Assembly (NCBI GenBank): GCA_900073065.1
Contig: FJOG01000012.1
Location: 955,301 to 1,019,300 of the forward strand
Direction of reading: 5' to 3'
Origin: Phialocephala subalpina
Taxonomy: Eukaryota; Ascomycota; Leotiomycetes; Helotiales; Mollisiaceae
Length of the DNA stretch: 64,000 nt
The notes under the pieces are model-generated. The model was not told the DNA's origin, did not search any database, and saw nothing but the letters and a program-made list of their open reading frames with translations. The position numbers were made by a program, and so were the translations under genes. Each line of letters starts with the position of its first letter. Positions within the stretch are counted from its first letter, which is position 1. Positions 11,821-24,037 of the stretch are shown one piece after another.

Positions 11821-14800
11821 GATGTTCGCAGAGGAAGGAGATTGATGTGTAGATAGTTGTGTTTCTGAGGTATGAACAGAGCGATTGATGTTTGCGCAGA
11901 TGGGTGAAAAATTTGCGATGCGATGCGATAGATAGTGAGATATTTCCTTTTCGTTTCCAGTCTATGAAAGACTTTCTATGCTTGAGCTAAAGACTAGCTA
12001 TTGTGCTGTTGTATGTTCGAGCGCAGATGTTTGAGCTATTGTAGTTCGTGATGGGCGTGCGTGCGACAATAGTATGCGTTGTCTTTGCGTCTGGTGTCTG
12101 ATCGAGCTGAGTGAGTGTGATGGAATTCGCTGAATTCGAAAATCGAATCTGTCAAAGACGATGTGATGTGCGATAGACTTTGCCAACGAAGTCTGGTTTG
12201 TTTGTGTTTGTGTGAGAGCGAGAGTTGGAAGTGCGAGGAAGAGAGAGGATCGTGTGTAGGAGAGAGATGGGTTAAAGTGGGTAAAATGGGGGAGATGAGA
12301 TTGAGATGAGTGTTGGTGTGTGCGGCGGCGGCTGGTGGGCTGGCGGGTCGAGGCTGCGCGGCAGCATGGAATTGGTTGACCAGCGAGCCAGAGGAGGCCA
12401 ACGAGAGAGTGAACAGCGCAACAACACCACAACGCATGAAAGGATGCAGATGCAGCTAACAATGGGATGAGAGAGAGACCATTCAGACGATTCGACGTGA
12501 ACTGTGTTCTTCTTTATCCAATCCTTAAGTTGGTTTGGAACTGCAAGTCGCATTCGTTCTCATGAGACGCATCTCCACTGATTCTCAACAATCCCTCAGC
12601 GCCTACCATCCCTATTTTCAGCACTCACCTCACTTCCAGGCCCTTTTCCAGGCCTTTCCTACCCAAAGAGCGTCCTCCAAGCCTCCCAAATCCTCTCTCC
12701 CACCAGCCTGAATCCTGCCCTAAAAACTGCCTCGTGGCGTGCGAAGGTTCGTCGCACCGCAATCTTAAATCCCAACCCTCAGGATGCTAGTCCGACCAGG
12801 ACTTCCCTGTACCTGCATGGAAGGCCCCAGTGTAATCTGACACTGTGTGCGTTTCATTGGGTCGGCGGGAGACCACGCTGCGGGTTCCTGTATTAGGGTC
12901 AATCTGTCGGAAACGATTGGGGAGCCAAGCCCCCGGATCGTCAGGTACAGGCAAAGGCTGACTTGCCAGCCGCTGCCTGCAGCGAAAAACCATCGAGCAG
13001 AAATTTTTAATGTCCGCAGCGGGGAGTGACGGGTAGGAATCTACGGAGGAGATCGTGGAGATGATAACAATGACGATGAGATGGAGATGAGATGAGATGA
13101 GATAATGGTGAGAATTGAACGGGAGGAGAGGTTTGAGTTGGGACGATGTTTGGGTTGCAGAAGATAGAGTTTGGATTCCGTTGCATTTGACTTCGTTTCG
13201 AAACAGAACAACCAGCGCATCTGCATCAAAACCCTCATCACATCAGCCACGTGTGACCAGTAACTTCACCCGCATCTAAACCTGACCGTGATATTTTCGT
13301 CTAACGAAGGAGGATTCCGATGGAGAGGGCTCCGAAGAAGGAGCCGAAGTTGATGTTCTCGTGGACTTCCCGTGCAACGATAAGCGGGTGTTGTGAGCGA
13401 TTTGGGCGACGATGATGTTGTATCATGCTAGGGTGAGATGAGATCATTTCGGGATACCACGCGGCTAATCATGCCCACGGTAGTGGCTGCGTCACGAGGT
13501 GAGCACGTGGAGGACTTCTCCTTTTCCCTTTCTCCTTCTTTCGATGCCTTTCAGAAGATTTGATAGTCGATGCTGGACTGCAAAACCGTGCGTAAAGTTG
13601 CGCAGTATATATCTTCGTCTCCATCTCAAAATCTTCACCTTCGCTCGGCTCGTTAGTAGCGTGACTCATCACGAACCATACCTCGATATAAACTCATCAA
13701 CAGCTTCTCCGTCCACTTCAAAAGATCATCGACTTCGTCGGCTCTTCCAATCTCAAATTATGATCAATCGATGATGACTCCGTCTTGAGCAGTATGTGGA
13801 AATTCCTAGTAGTGAGCAGAGGTGCGATTTCTTCAGAGCTGCGCACCTTGAAGCTCGATAGAAGGACCAGCCAGATGGTCTGTTCTGAGAGTGCTTCTTC
13901 TTCAACATATTACCATTTTCAAGAAACGCTGCGAGGGAATCAGATTTCATTCTCAGATCTAAAAAGAGCTTTCGCCAGTATCCTGAGGTTCTCTATCCTC
14001 AACTTCACCTTCGAACTTCGTCAACGGTATGAGTCACCACACTAAATCTCTCATTATATCCTTCGATCTCTCGTCCTCCTTTCGAACTTTCCATCAATAG
14101 CTGCTCTGGCAATGTCGGCCTCTCTTCCATGATGATACGGCCAGTGCTCTGCGTCGCCGCCACGATATGAGGGGAGTATCGGCGGAGTGACCGTTCCTGG
14201 TATAGGATCTGAGAGTTTTTTTTCTTTCGTCACTTTTGTTTTCAGGCCTGGAGATCATGTTTCGCGCGACGAATTGCTGCAAATCGCAAGGCGCAACGAT
14301 CGTCTTTGCTTTTATGACAGACGCTTCGAATGCGCCTCTATTTTGCTTTTTCGGGGCAGATTTTCAAGCTTCGCGACATCTGCTTCTGCGCTCGCGTGCC
14401 TTGCTTCTCTGATGCTCAACGCAGCGAGGTTTACGGAGATGTCGTGCGACGGTTTGAGCGTGCGTAATTTTGCATGTGCGACTTGAAGTTGTGTTACCTT
14501 CCCCTTCCTCTCCCGTCATCAAATGTCACTTGAGGTGAGGGAGAAACACCTCAATCTGCTCCTCCCTGGTTCATTTTCATTTTGAGTTTTTGTCTCCCCC
14601 AAATTCGCAACCACCATCCCCGTCACGTCTCTCAAACACTCGTTCATCTCAAGATCTTCCATCCATCCAAACCTTCACTCACAGACTCAAACATCTCATT
14701 TCCCTTGGCGAAACTTCTCCATCATCACCTCATCACCAAATCTCAAACCTTCATCTTGGCGAAACACCATCTCTTTAAATTTCGCCATCTCCATGTTCCA

Positions 14801-15709
14801 TCTAGCGGGGTCAACACCATGAATCCAAGCGCGTTTGATCATCCAGACAAGCTTCTGTCAGTCATCGGAGGGTGGCGAGATTCTGGATTGTCTAGCCGCG
14901 CTGCTCAAACATGGCGCGTCTCGAGTTTTGGGAGTTTTTCGCGTAGAGTGGAATATTTGGAATGGCGCGCGTTTGATGGGGCGAGTGGGCGGAGATTGAG
15001 ATGATGTGCAGGTGAAGATTGCGAATGATGATGAGATGGTGTTTGATCTGATTGTTTGATTTTCGTGGGGAGAGGACGGATATAGAAGGAGTGGAGGTGC
15101 CATGTTGATGAAGGAGGATGGTGGGGTATGCACGTGATTCGAGATGGTGTTTCCAGGTTGTTTCTATTCTTGGCAGATGCCTTTGGAGTGATGCTCTTCT
15201 TACTATTCACTTGCGTCACTCTGTTAGAAGATCCCCCAAGCTCGCAACTACCAAAAAAATCCACCAAAGAAGGTCGAAGCCAGTCACGTGTCGACAACTC
15301 TTTTCAAGAAATATCGAGGCGCCTTCAGCCGTGAATACAGTCACTAGGTTTGAAATTAAGAGAGTAGGGGCAGAAGTATAGACTTTGCGAGATGGAGACC
15401 CGGGGGGGCACTGATTGGAAGTGCGTGATTTTCCTGCGAAAGTTCGCAAACGCCTACCGGGACCTTTGGCGCAGACGATAGGTGCTCTCTGAGCTCTTTG
15501 CACTCCATACTTCTTGTTCTTGGAATGATTTAATTGTCTCATTGTTAACTTCCTCGCCGCTGTCAAATTTATAGTTACACTTTCTCTCTCTATTATCTAC
15601 CTTGAGGTTTATCGCTGCAGCTCGACAAGTGTCAAACCTTTGCCAGGTGGATAAAGGTGAAAGCGCGGAGAATAGCATCACATCTTCGATTCGATACCAG
15701 CACACCACA
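11821..15709. other. Gene-poor interval
   Basis: The first several hundred bases are the likely promoter and 5' leader of the minus-strand GPI gene. The rest has only short overlapping frames. A pyrimidine-rich plus-strand tract (about 14500-14800) precedes ATG 14819 and a 61-codon frame to 15004 (MNPSAFDHPDKLLSVIGG...). That layout resembles a fungal promoter, but the peptide has no recognisable feature. An imperfect palindrome lies at about 12950-12985. Confidence 0.4.
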
Positions 15710-16140
15710 CGATAGTAAATAATTATTCTATTTCTTCAGATTTTATTTAAAAAGTAGCACTCTCGAGTAATAATTACTCAAGAATACTAAAGTGCGGAGT
15801 ATCGGATTTTATATATTAAATTAGTTAATTTTCGGGGATTTTTTTTAAAGCCTTTTTATTCGACGACTCAAAACGCAATTACTATACTTATACTCTTAAA
15901 TTCCTCAAAGGACGAGATTAAACTTCTTAAAACCTACTAAGCAATTAAATTATTATATTTATATGCCTTGTGGTTTTAAAGATATCGGTTCTAGAAAAGG
16001 GGGCAAAAGTGCTATTTTAGGTAGGTTTTTCGCTTATAGCTCAAACTCGTGACGAGGCATTGTATTATACCTAGTTCGAACTCTAAAAGTTACCTTAAAG
16101 CGATTTCGCTCGAAGTACTCTCTCCATTCACTTGTGATAC
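15710..16140. repeat. AT-rich relic inside normal-composition DNA
   Basis: A local block rich in TA and long A/T runs, sharply different from its flanks, with no usable frame. Near its left end is the short palindrome GAGTAATAATTACTC within AGCACTC...AAAGTGC, which could be a decayed terminal inverted repeat. It is best read as a small RIP-mutated transposon remnant; the family is not recognisable. Confidence 0.5.
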
Positions 16141-19100
16141 TCTATTATTGGAAGGAGTAGATAGCAATTTCCTCAAACCCGAAGAAGAAGGAACTTGGAA
16201 GAGCAAATCCTAATCACGTGTCTAATTTCACTTCCAAAAAACTCTTTCCACTATAAAAAAGAGTTATTAGTTGCGGAAGTAAGCATCAGGAGTAAAAACT
16301 CGCAAGCCATCAACAATAGAGTAGGTTCCGTGCGGGATGTAAGCAAGTCCCCTAGAGTTTGGGTGGGATAATAGGGGGAGCTTGGCGGGCAACGAGAGGT
16401 AATTTCTATGCTTTCGCGCCTCGTCCTTCTTTGTTTCAAAATGTTTTGATTGAAGCGTTGTCGTTCTGACCGTCGTTGTCAAGCTCTGCTTGCGTATAGT
16501 TCATCCCGCCCGAGGTTACACGTCAAGAGAAGACTTCAACTTGCTCTCAAAAGCGCTTGCTCTCAAAAGCGAGTCGAAGAGGATCAGCTGGCCGCGATGA
16601 GAAGGACTACACGCGTGCCTCGGCTCAGCTCTGATTCCTGTTGGAAACCATAATGCACTGCTACTGCTCTGGAGTTCTTCATATGGATGAGTTGTTCAGT
16701 AGCTCCGGTTGGGCTTTATACACTGCTTCGGGAAGTCAGAGGGATTCCCTGCTCCGAGTAGGGTTGAATCGATCTCGCAGTTGACGTTCCTAGCTCCGCT
16801 AAACCCGTTTCTGAATCAGCATCGCTCTCTCACTTTCGTTCTGGCAATTTGGTTGCGGAGAAGAATCTTCCTTCTCCTACGTTTAAACGCTTGAGGACCC
16901 CAAGCTCTTCTTAGCTAGCGGTGAGTTAAAGGTAACGCTCCTCCGACTACAAATACTCACCGTCATCTATGTCAGGAGGACAACGTATTCACTTAATTTC
17001 TTCCAGAAGCCAGGGAAGCGGGCGTGGTCAAGGATAGAATTTCATTTACACAAAAGTCCTCGAGGAGGCTGACTTCACGCCGGAATGAAAGGTGATTTTT
17101 AATCTTTTACTTTTGCTTCTCCCTTTCCAGATCTCCAATTGAATTGTTGTCATTTGTATTTGCGCTGTCAAATTTCAATACACCACATCCTTTCTAATCT
17201 AATTGACGTTCCCTGTTTGGAGAGTTTGAATTAGAATAGAAAACAGGAAAATCATGGTAGTAAAGGGGAGGAACATACCATGCTTCGACTTTGCGTCCAA
17301 ATCAAATACAAGCAGCATTATGAATTACATGGTGAAGTTGGGGTGGTCTAACAGTTTAGTAACTACTGTTGGGCTTCATATACTTCCCAAGCAGAAGGTA
17401 AAGGGAATCGAAGTGAGCTGCTGAATGATCACTGCATCTCGTAACAACTCTCACACCTGCTTCAGGAAGAGCGTAAGGCTGCCTTGTATTGTGCCAAGGA
17501 ATGTATAAACAGACCTCTACTTGTTGAAACTTGGAATACATTTCAAACCTATCTGATAACGACGAATAGGGTCGTGGTGTTCGAATGCGAGATGGATCAC
17601 CAGATTGGTCGAGCTTGAGGCCGGGGCAATTTAGTATTGGACACAGCTCGTCTTTCCTGGGTTATCAGAATCCTTCTGAAGCTGTTGGCCGAGTTGTCGA
17701 ATATCTTCTCCCTATCAAGTTCTTTGCCCCTTCCGGACTTTCTCTTCCGTTCTTAAGTGTGGTTGAGCGATGCACGCTGAAGTTCGCTGGCCGAGATCGG
17801 AGTCGATGAAAGGAGGTGAGAGAGTCATTGCGAAGAGACGCATGGCCAATTTCTCCTGATTTCTTTGTGGAATTTCTGGTGCTCATTGAGAGATAATTAT
17901 TTGCTATGAAAAGGTGCTCTTTAAATACTTTACGAGGATGTGTGGAAGAGGCGAAACGGGGTCGGGGCGAGCTCAAGCCGGTCACTTCACAAGAGCTACT
18001 CTCTCATTTGTCTTCGGACGACTTCAGCTCTCTGTTGCCCCTTTCAGCCTCAATTTCAGCGATTATATATCTGAGCCTTCGTTTAAATACATTTATTGAA
18101 GACTCAAGATCCCAGGTTCTCCTCAATCACGTGGGAAGTCTTACACTTGCTAGATTGCAACAAGGCACCTTGGAGTATAAATGATAGCTGGCGTCTGCGA
18201 TCATGGGTGTAAGATACTTGTGGAAGCCTTGTTCTTATTCGGAGGGCAAAGGTTCTTGACGACGAAGTGGAAGCCCTCCAGAAGGGTCTCGAAGATGAAC
18301 TGTGCACAAGAATGAATGACTTCCGGTCACCTACCTTCTTACCTTCAGTCTTTCCATTAATGCTATTGTCATGCTAGCATTTACTATCAAGGTTTCTTGA
18401 AATTTCTTCCCTTCAGTTTTGATGCCACCTTGAATCGCCCATGAGCTTGAGTTCTGAACTGGCTTAGAGGAGGGATGCGAGTGCGTCAACTGTGTCTCAT
18501 CTTTTACTTCAACCAGGATAAGTTCGTTGATATGGCCGAGAAATCTGCCTCTCTAACGCTTGATGTAACGCGCCCAGCATATAACTTTTTATGCTTCGCC
18601 ATGGCATCTCGAAGATCCTTCTCATACACCTCCCTCTTGATGATTCCCACGTTGAAATCGTTCCTCCGAAGGGAGCATACCCCATGCGGATGCGGGCGAG
18701 AGTAGTTGAGTTAAAGTTCACTTCGGTTTCAGCCCAGATATGGCAAATACGAATATAGCTACGCACGGATGAAATCTTGAGTTGCTCTTATTAGGCTTTC
18801 GATACTAAGATAGGTTTGGTGAAGTGAATTCATGGCGATCACCTCGCAAGCCACTTTCCTACCTTTATCAAAAGAACCCAAAACGCTTCCAATCCCTTTG
18901 CGCATCTCATACTGCGAGTGTGAAGGTTAATCAACACTTCAAAGCGATGATTGAAGCTTCGAGGATCCTCAAGTCAATCGCATGCTGGTACGGACGTTGC
19001 CTTCAAAGGTGCCCGGACTTTAGGGCTGTTGGCTGATCCTTACAAGGGATGCTTTGTAACGAGTGCTACGCTACTGCTACAGCGATGACGACCCTGAAGT

Positions 19101-20863
19101 CTTGGGAATACAGCGATTGAGAGCCTGGAGATATCCTGCTTCAGGGCATTTTAGCGGTTCAAGCACTAAAGTCCCGAGACTTTTGAAACCGACCTCCGTA
19201 CTCACGTCTAGAGACTCTAAAACTTCCAATCAAAAGGTATAAAACTTACCTGCGCGTTGCCAAGATAGAGAAATATATCCTCTCACTCGCATCCTAAGAA
19301 GAGCTTATGACTGCAAAGAATAAGAATTGGTGAGACATTGGAGGAGCTGATCCTGGGGAGAACTTCAAAGTTCAAATAGAATCAAAGCTGCTTTAGCCCC
19401 TCTCCTTTTGCATCTTGCGAAAGTGTGTCCAAGTTGTAGTAAAATTCTACTGCGCTGTCAATCTATATTCCTATTTCCGAGGTTCTATGTTTCTAGCTAG
19501 ACATGGCAGCCTTTGGCAGCCTCCAACGTCAGCATCCTATCGAACAGCGAGCTGGCGGCCGTGCGTGTGTTGTTGCTTTACCTTCGCTTTTGGGCTAATG
19601 CCTTCCTCGATGATCTTGCTGATAATCCGAGCCTCTTGTTGCCTTAAATACTGCAGGAAGAGAGTGGAAGAGGAGCGACGAGGCGAGAATAAACCACCAA
19701 GGAAACTCTGCCACCTGCGCTCTGACGAAATCAATGCCCTTTCTTGTCTTTATAGCTTGCCATTTTGAAATTTCTCTAGCACAGAAGCTACACTTAAAGC
19801 TCTCAAGCTCTCCTCACTCACTTCTGTGGCACGCTATAAAATCTCAGAGAAGCACGTGATTCTATGTCCTCACAACTCCGCGTCTTCTTAGCGGCATCCT
19901 TAACAAAAGCTTACTAAGTTTCTACTTCTTTTCCCAAAGAGTGACAAAATACGAAGGGTTCAATCACGACGTCCCAAATCCTGTTGCCTAGCTTGAGCCG
20001 TGCGCCCCTTTTCACTCTCGCTTAATGGATGGCTTAGCGACGGCTGAATCCTTCGCCGGCACACCAATAAAAGTCACCGAATCCAAGCTTCATTGCAATT
20101 AAGGCAAGGTCGTACAGCATTGCCAAAGGAAGGCACGGTCGTTCCGTCTTGCATGAAGCCTCCGACACGTATGCTTTTGTTATCGCTTTGGCACTTAGGC
20201 ACTTAGACACGGACGTACAAGGACCGGAATCTGGATACTTCCCTGATTGAGCTTATAATCACGTCACGAACAGAAATACCGTCCAATTGGGAGTCTTGAC
20301 GACATCTCCAATATCTAAACATTGAGCATCACTCCACAGATCCTCATCGATATGTCCTTAAGCTCAAAGGATGAAACTCGTGTCTGCAAGCTGCACGATG
20401 CGAGGTATGCTTGATGGAGATAGGCTTGAGACTTGTCGGCCGCGCACTGTTGGGCGTTCACTCTATCAAATGATGCTAGAAATTACATACGGCCGTGATA
20501 GAGTGGTGTTTGATAAGATCAGGACGTGGGTCATCTGGTGGATATATAGCTGGATGCTTGTCCTGTCCTGAAGTATTTCCCAGGTTCACCTCGCTTGCTG
20601 AGTCTCTTCCTTCGTGTGATCATTGTTCATGTCTCTGGATAATTCTCTCTGTAAGTACCGGTTACTCTCCTGACCAAGGATGAATCGCCACATTTTCTTT
20701 CCAGTATCTTCCCGTCAATGCAAGACCTCTTCCTCGTCAATCTCAACTCAACTGACTAAGTATCTTCCCAGCATCTCCACCCACAATTTTCACCCCATCA
20801 ACAAAGCCCTTCATCTCCCCACAAAGCTCCAGTCCGCCTAAATATCGATTGAATTCGTCCATC
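16141..20863. other. Long gene-poor interval
   Basis: 4.7 kb of balanced composition with only short frames on both strands and no family motif, no tRNA fold and no consistent intron pattern. The word GCTGTCAA occurs at 17164 and 19454 (also 9912 and 15559), each followed by an A/T-rich stretch. The last 250 bases are CT-rich on the plus strand and are the likely promoter of the LITAF-like gene. Confidence 0.4.
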
Positions 20864-21371
20864 ATGGGTCACCAAGACACCCCCACAATCGCCAACACCG
20901 AGCTGCCACCTGCAAGCTATTACGAGCCTTACCCCGCCGTCCCAGACGCTCGACGACAGTTCCAGCAGGACACCAACAGCCGGGTCGCCCTCCAACAAAA
21001 TGACAAGTCCGGTATGGAGGCTATCCCAATCTCCCTGCTAGGTCGTTACCAAGCTCCCGTCGAATGTCCAGCATGCTCTCGACGAACGGTAACAAGTGTA
21101 AAGCATAAGAATGGCAAGGCAGCGCAGTCAGTACTACCAATTTTCTTCGTGACGAGGAACTTGAAACTATTGAGAGAGATGAGGAGTCTCCATGCTGATG
21201 TGAGATAACCTTAGTACTTGGGCTGGAATTTTGTTTTTGACGACTGGAGTTGGAGTTGTTGTGCCTTACGTGGTTGATTATTTCAAGAATGTGCAACATA
21301 AGTGCGGGAGGTGCGGGGTTATTCTTGCTACCACCCATTTTCGAAGTGGGACTGAGGCACACTTGCATTGA
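20864..21371 (+). CDS. LITAF-like zinc-ribbon membrane protein
   Basis: Two exons, 20864-21126 and 21215-21371, give 139 aa. The intron uses GTCAGT..CTTAG with a CTGAT branch point. The start chosen is ATG 20864 (MGHQDTPTIAN). The N-terminal half is Pro/Gln-rich and disordered. A CPAC knuckle at about residues 68-71 is followed by a hydrophobic segment (WAGILFLTTGVGVVVPYVV) and a second knuckle (HKCGRCG, about 118-121). That split zinc ribbon around a membrane-inserting helix is the LITAF/SIMPLE design, a monotopic protein of late endosome or plasma-membrane faces. Fungal members are poorly studied. The gene converges on the FAD oxidoreductase pseudogene 272 bp downstream. Confidence 0.8.
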
Positions 21372-21643
21372 GAAGAGGAAATGTGCAAGCGCTTTGGAGG
21401 TTTGCCCCAATGAGGAGGGGAGACTATACTATTTTCTAATAAGATGGCTGTTTGAGCTGGGTTGGAGGTTCGTTCACTCATCTGTGCTTGACGCATTGTT
21501 CCATAACTGTTCACTCTCAACTCAAATTCTTCCAGCTTCATTAAAACGGGATATCCAAACCCTCAACTTCCAAAGTCCTCAGATGTAACAACTTTGACAG
21601 TCAGAACCCTCAAAAGATTAGCGATTCGACACATTGAGAGCCA

Positions 21644-23250
21644 CTACTTCAACGCGTCCGGTATCGCGTTGTAATCGTTTTCCAACCTCGCTTCTGTGGT
21701 CGTAAACGGCCTCGGCAAGCCCGCGTCCTCAAACTGGCAGTCCTCTTTAATCATCTTGGCGACACCTTTGGAGGAAAGATAGATGAGCGGCGTGCCGTGG
21801 CCATTGAACCCCGCACATATGAATTGTCCCGCTCTGGATGGCACAGGACCAATATGCGGCATCGGATCGGTTGTATACTATACATATCAGCCTCTTCTAT
21901 CACGAATTGGAAAATTGGCACGAGGTTCTTTGGCACTTGAACCCATGATTCCAGTTCAAATGCGGTCCAACTTTGTCCCGCTCTGCTCCCATCCGTGTAT
22001 CCTTTGCATGAGGCATTCTAAATGTGGTACTGCGGGCTCGATGAGCCGAGAGTCGTCAGAGATATTGTAACATTGGGAGAAGTCCTTCCAAAAGAGGGGT
22101 CGACCACCTCCAATTATGATGCTGCCATCAGGTCGAGTATTTTGGTAATCGGCTTGTCTGGCATTGAAACGGAGCTTTCGAGCACCAGTATTGTTTACCC
22201 AAGCCCAGAGAGTGGAAATCATGAGTAACAAAAAGTTCTTACTGCGTACGAGCTCGGCAAGTTCAGGGGCATAGTATCTTTCGGAACAGCGATTCGGCTA
22301 CAGATGCCTCGGACAGGAGCAATCCTCTCTTAATATTGAGGCAGGATGCCAGCCGTGTATCCATTTGTTGCAAACACGATCTTCCCGCCCCTGATTATTC
22401 CTCTTGAAGTGGACACAATCTAATAGCCCTCCGAGTCTAAGACATCAGAAATGCTTGTGACAGGGGTATGTGTTTGCAGATTGGCCCCTTTCTTTACAGC
22501 AAACGATAATAGATGCACGACAAGCTTATACGGCCAAAGACTCCTAATTGTAAACGAGAAAACCCCTTTGGCACCCTTCACACCCGACAAGATCTCGGCA
22601 GCCGGCCCTGGAGTATAATGGACATCCTTGACTGTAGGGAAGTCATCAGCAAGCAGCTGATCGAGCTCCTCTTTGCACTTCTGTGCCACCGCTTCGTCAA
22701 GCATAACATCATAAGCACGGGTGAAGCTGAAGTCACAATCGATCTTTTCTTTCTCGACCAGTTACTTGATGGCGTATACTTGACTTGCTTCAAAGCATGC
22801 AATCTCAGCTGCAGCCTCTCTGCCATACATACGAATGTACTGAGGCACTTTGTAGTATGTGTCTGGCTTGAGATGTCCACCTGCACTAAAGAAACTCAGT
22901 AAAGCCTGAGCTTAGAATTGAGAGTGGTAACAAACCATTGCGTCTAGTTGCTCCTGAACATGCCTCTCGTGCTTCGACGATCACGATAGATGGAGGCGAA
23001 GGATTTCCATCAAGGAGATGATAGGCTGTTGACACACCAGTGAAGCCGGAGCCGATAATGAGCACGTCGCATTTCTTGGGAAGTTCGGGCGTGCTTTAAT
23101 GATTATCGAGAACGTGAGGCTCGGTCAGCCAAAATGGAGTGGTCGAGTTTGGCACAGGGAATGGGGGAACCGGACCTGGCGTTGGTGCTTTTGGTGGAAG
23201 GAGGATGTTTTGAATTGCAGTGAGCCTGGCTTGAGCTCATGTGAATGTGC
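21644..23250 (-). pseudogene. FAD-dependent oxidoreductase (DAO family), five in-frame stops
   Basis: The translation follows the fungal DAO-type FAD oxidoreductase fold from end to end: dinucleotide motif CDVLIIGSGFTGVSTAYHLL near 23.05 kb, then KPDTYYKVPQYIRMYGREAA, FTRAYDVMLDEAV, the RPDGSIIIGGGRPL region and the C-terminal PMPHIGPVPSR...FNGHGTP. The enzyme would oxidise an amino acid or amine. The frame is interrupted by TAA 23096-23098, TAA 22762-22764, TAG 22420-22422, TAA 22330-22332 and TGA 21956-21958. Context suggests Gln (CAA) or Trp (TGG) codons were lost, all by C:G to T:A transitions. The last intron also lacks a donor in the right phase. The N-terminus near 23.25 kb is uncertain because another stop lies just upstream. 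It diverges from the UNC93-like gene. Confidence 0.82.
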
Positions 23251-24037
23251 GGCTGCTCAAGAGTCAGGGACCGGAAGGGCTTCTATGGGATGTCAAGTAA
23301 TATCCATATCGAGTACACTCAGTGAAGAGGATGTTCTGATCCACTGATAGCAATGATCTGCACCTTATGTACATACCTACATTAGCAATCCGAGGTAATA
23401 TCTGTAGTTGCGGCAAGTTTAAGAGATTGATATTCCTGCGTGAGGGAGGTAAAGCCACGGCAATTATCAAGATTCATTATCTAAGGGTACAGCAGTTGAC
23501 AAGAAGAGGGTGCGGAAGATAGTGAAGAGGCACGGTCTTTGCACTGAAGTTGATGACGGGAAGGTGGATTGTCCAATGTCCGGCTCAATATCGCCATATG
23601 AAAGATCTTATGCCACTCTTCCCTGTCTAATACACAATAACAAAAACAATTTAAAGAACCGGGACTGTACTCAGAAACAATCTGAAGCCCGACTTCGTGG
23701 CACACTGGGATTTTCAGTCCATAAGTGGGGAGAGCTGGCTGATAAGAGACTCCCCGCAGCTCATGCACCTGAATACCAGGAACGTAAGTGGGGCGAACAA
23801 AAAGATTAGATGCTTGGAAACAGGCAAGGAAGGGTAATAGCAGATGCACAAGGCTGGGGAACTAATAATAAGGACATTGGTGAAGAATAAACGTGACTAG
23901 GCTCCACTCAGGTCCATTTTCCATTTCTACCAGTATATCTGCCAGCTGTCCCCTCCCTGAATTTTGCTCGAATTTGAAACTATACAAATCCAGTGCTAAG
24001 CACTCGCTTTCCATAAGTTGACAGGCGAGACGTAAAG
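23251..24037. promoter_or_regulatory. Divergent promoter region between two broken genes
   Basis: About 0.8 kb between the 5' ends of the FAD oxidoreductase (minus) and the UNC93-like gene (plus). No coding signal is visible. TGTCCGG occurs at 23578-23584, the same core seen twice in the oxoprolinase/permease promoter. Confidence 0.35.

Noticed and set aside
11998..12462. Minus-strand frames of 133-154 codons upstream of the GPI gene
   Set aside because: Their Ser/His/Thr-rich, frame-independent composition reflects a CT-rich promoter and leader, not a protein.
12770..12990. GC-rich segment with similar peptides on both strands
   Set aside because: The similarity comes from an imperfect palindrome (GGCAAAGGCTGA...CAGCCGCTGCC). 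It does not fold as a tRNA or 5S rRNA, and no gene is supported.
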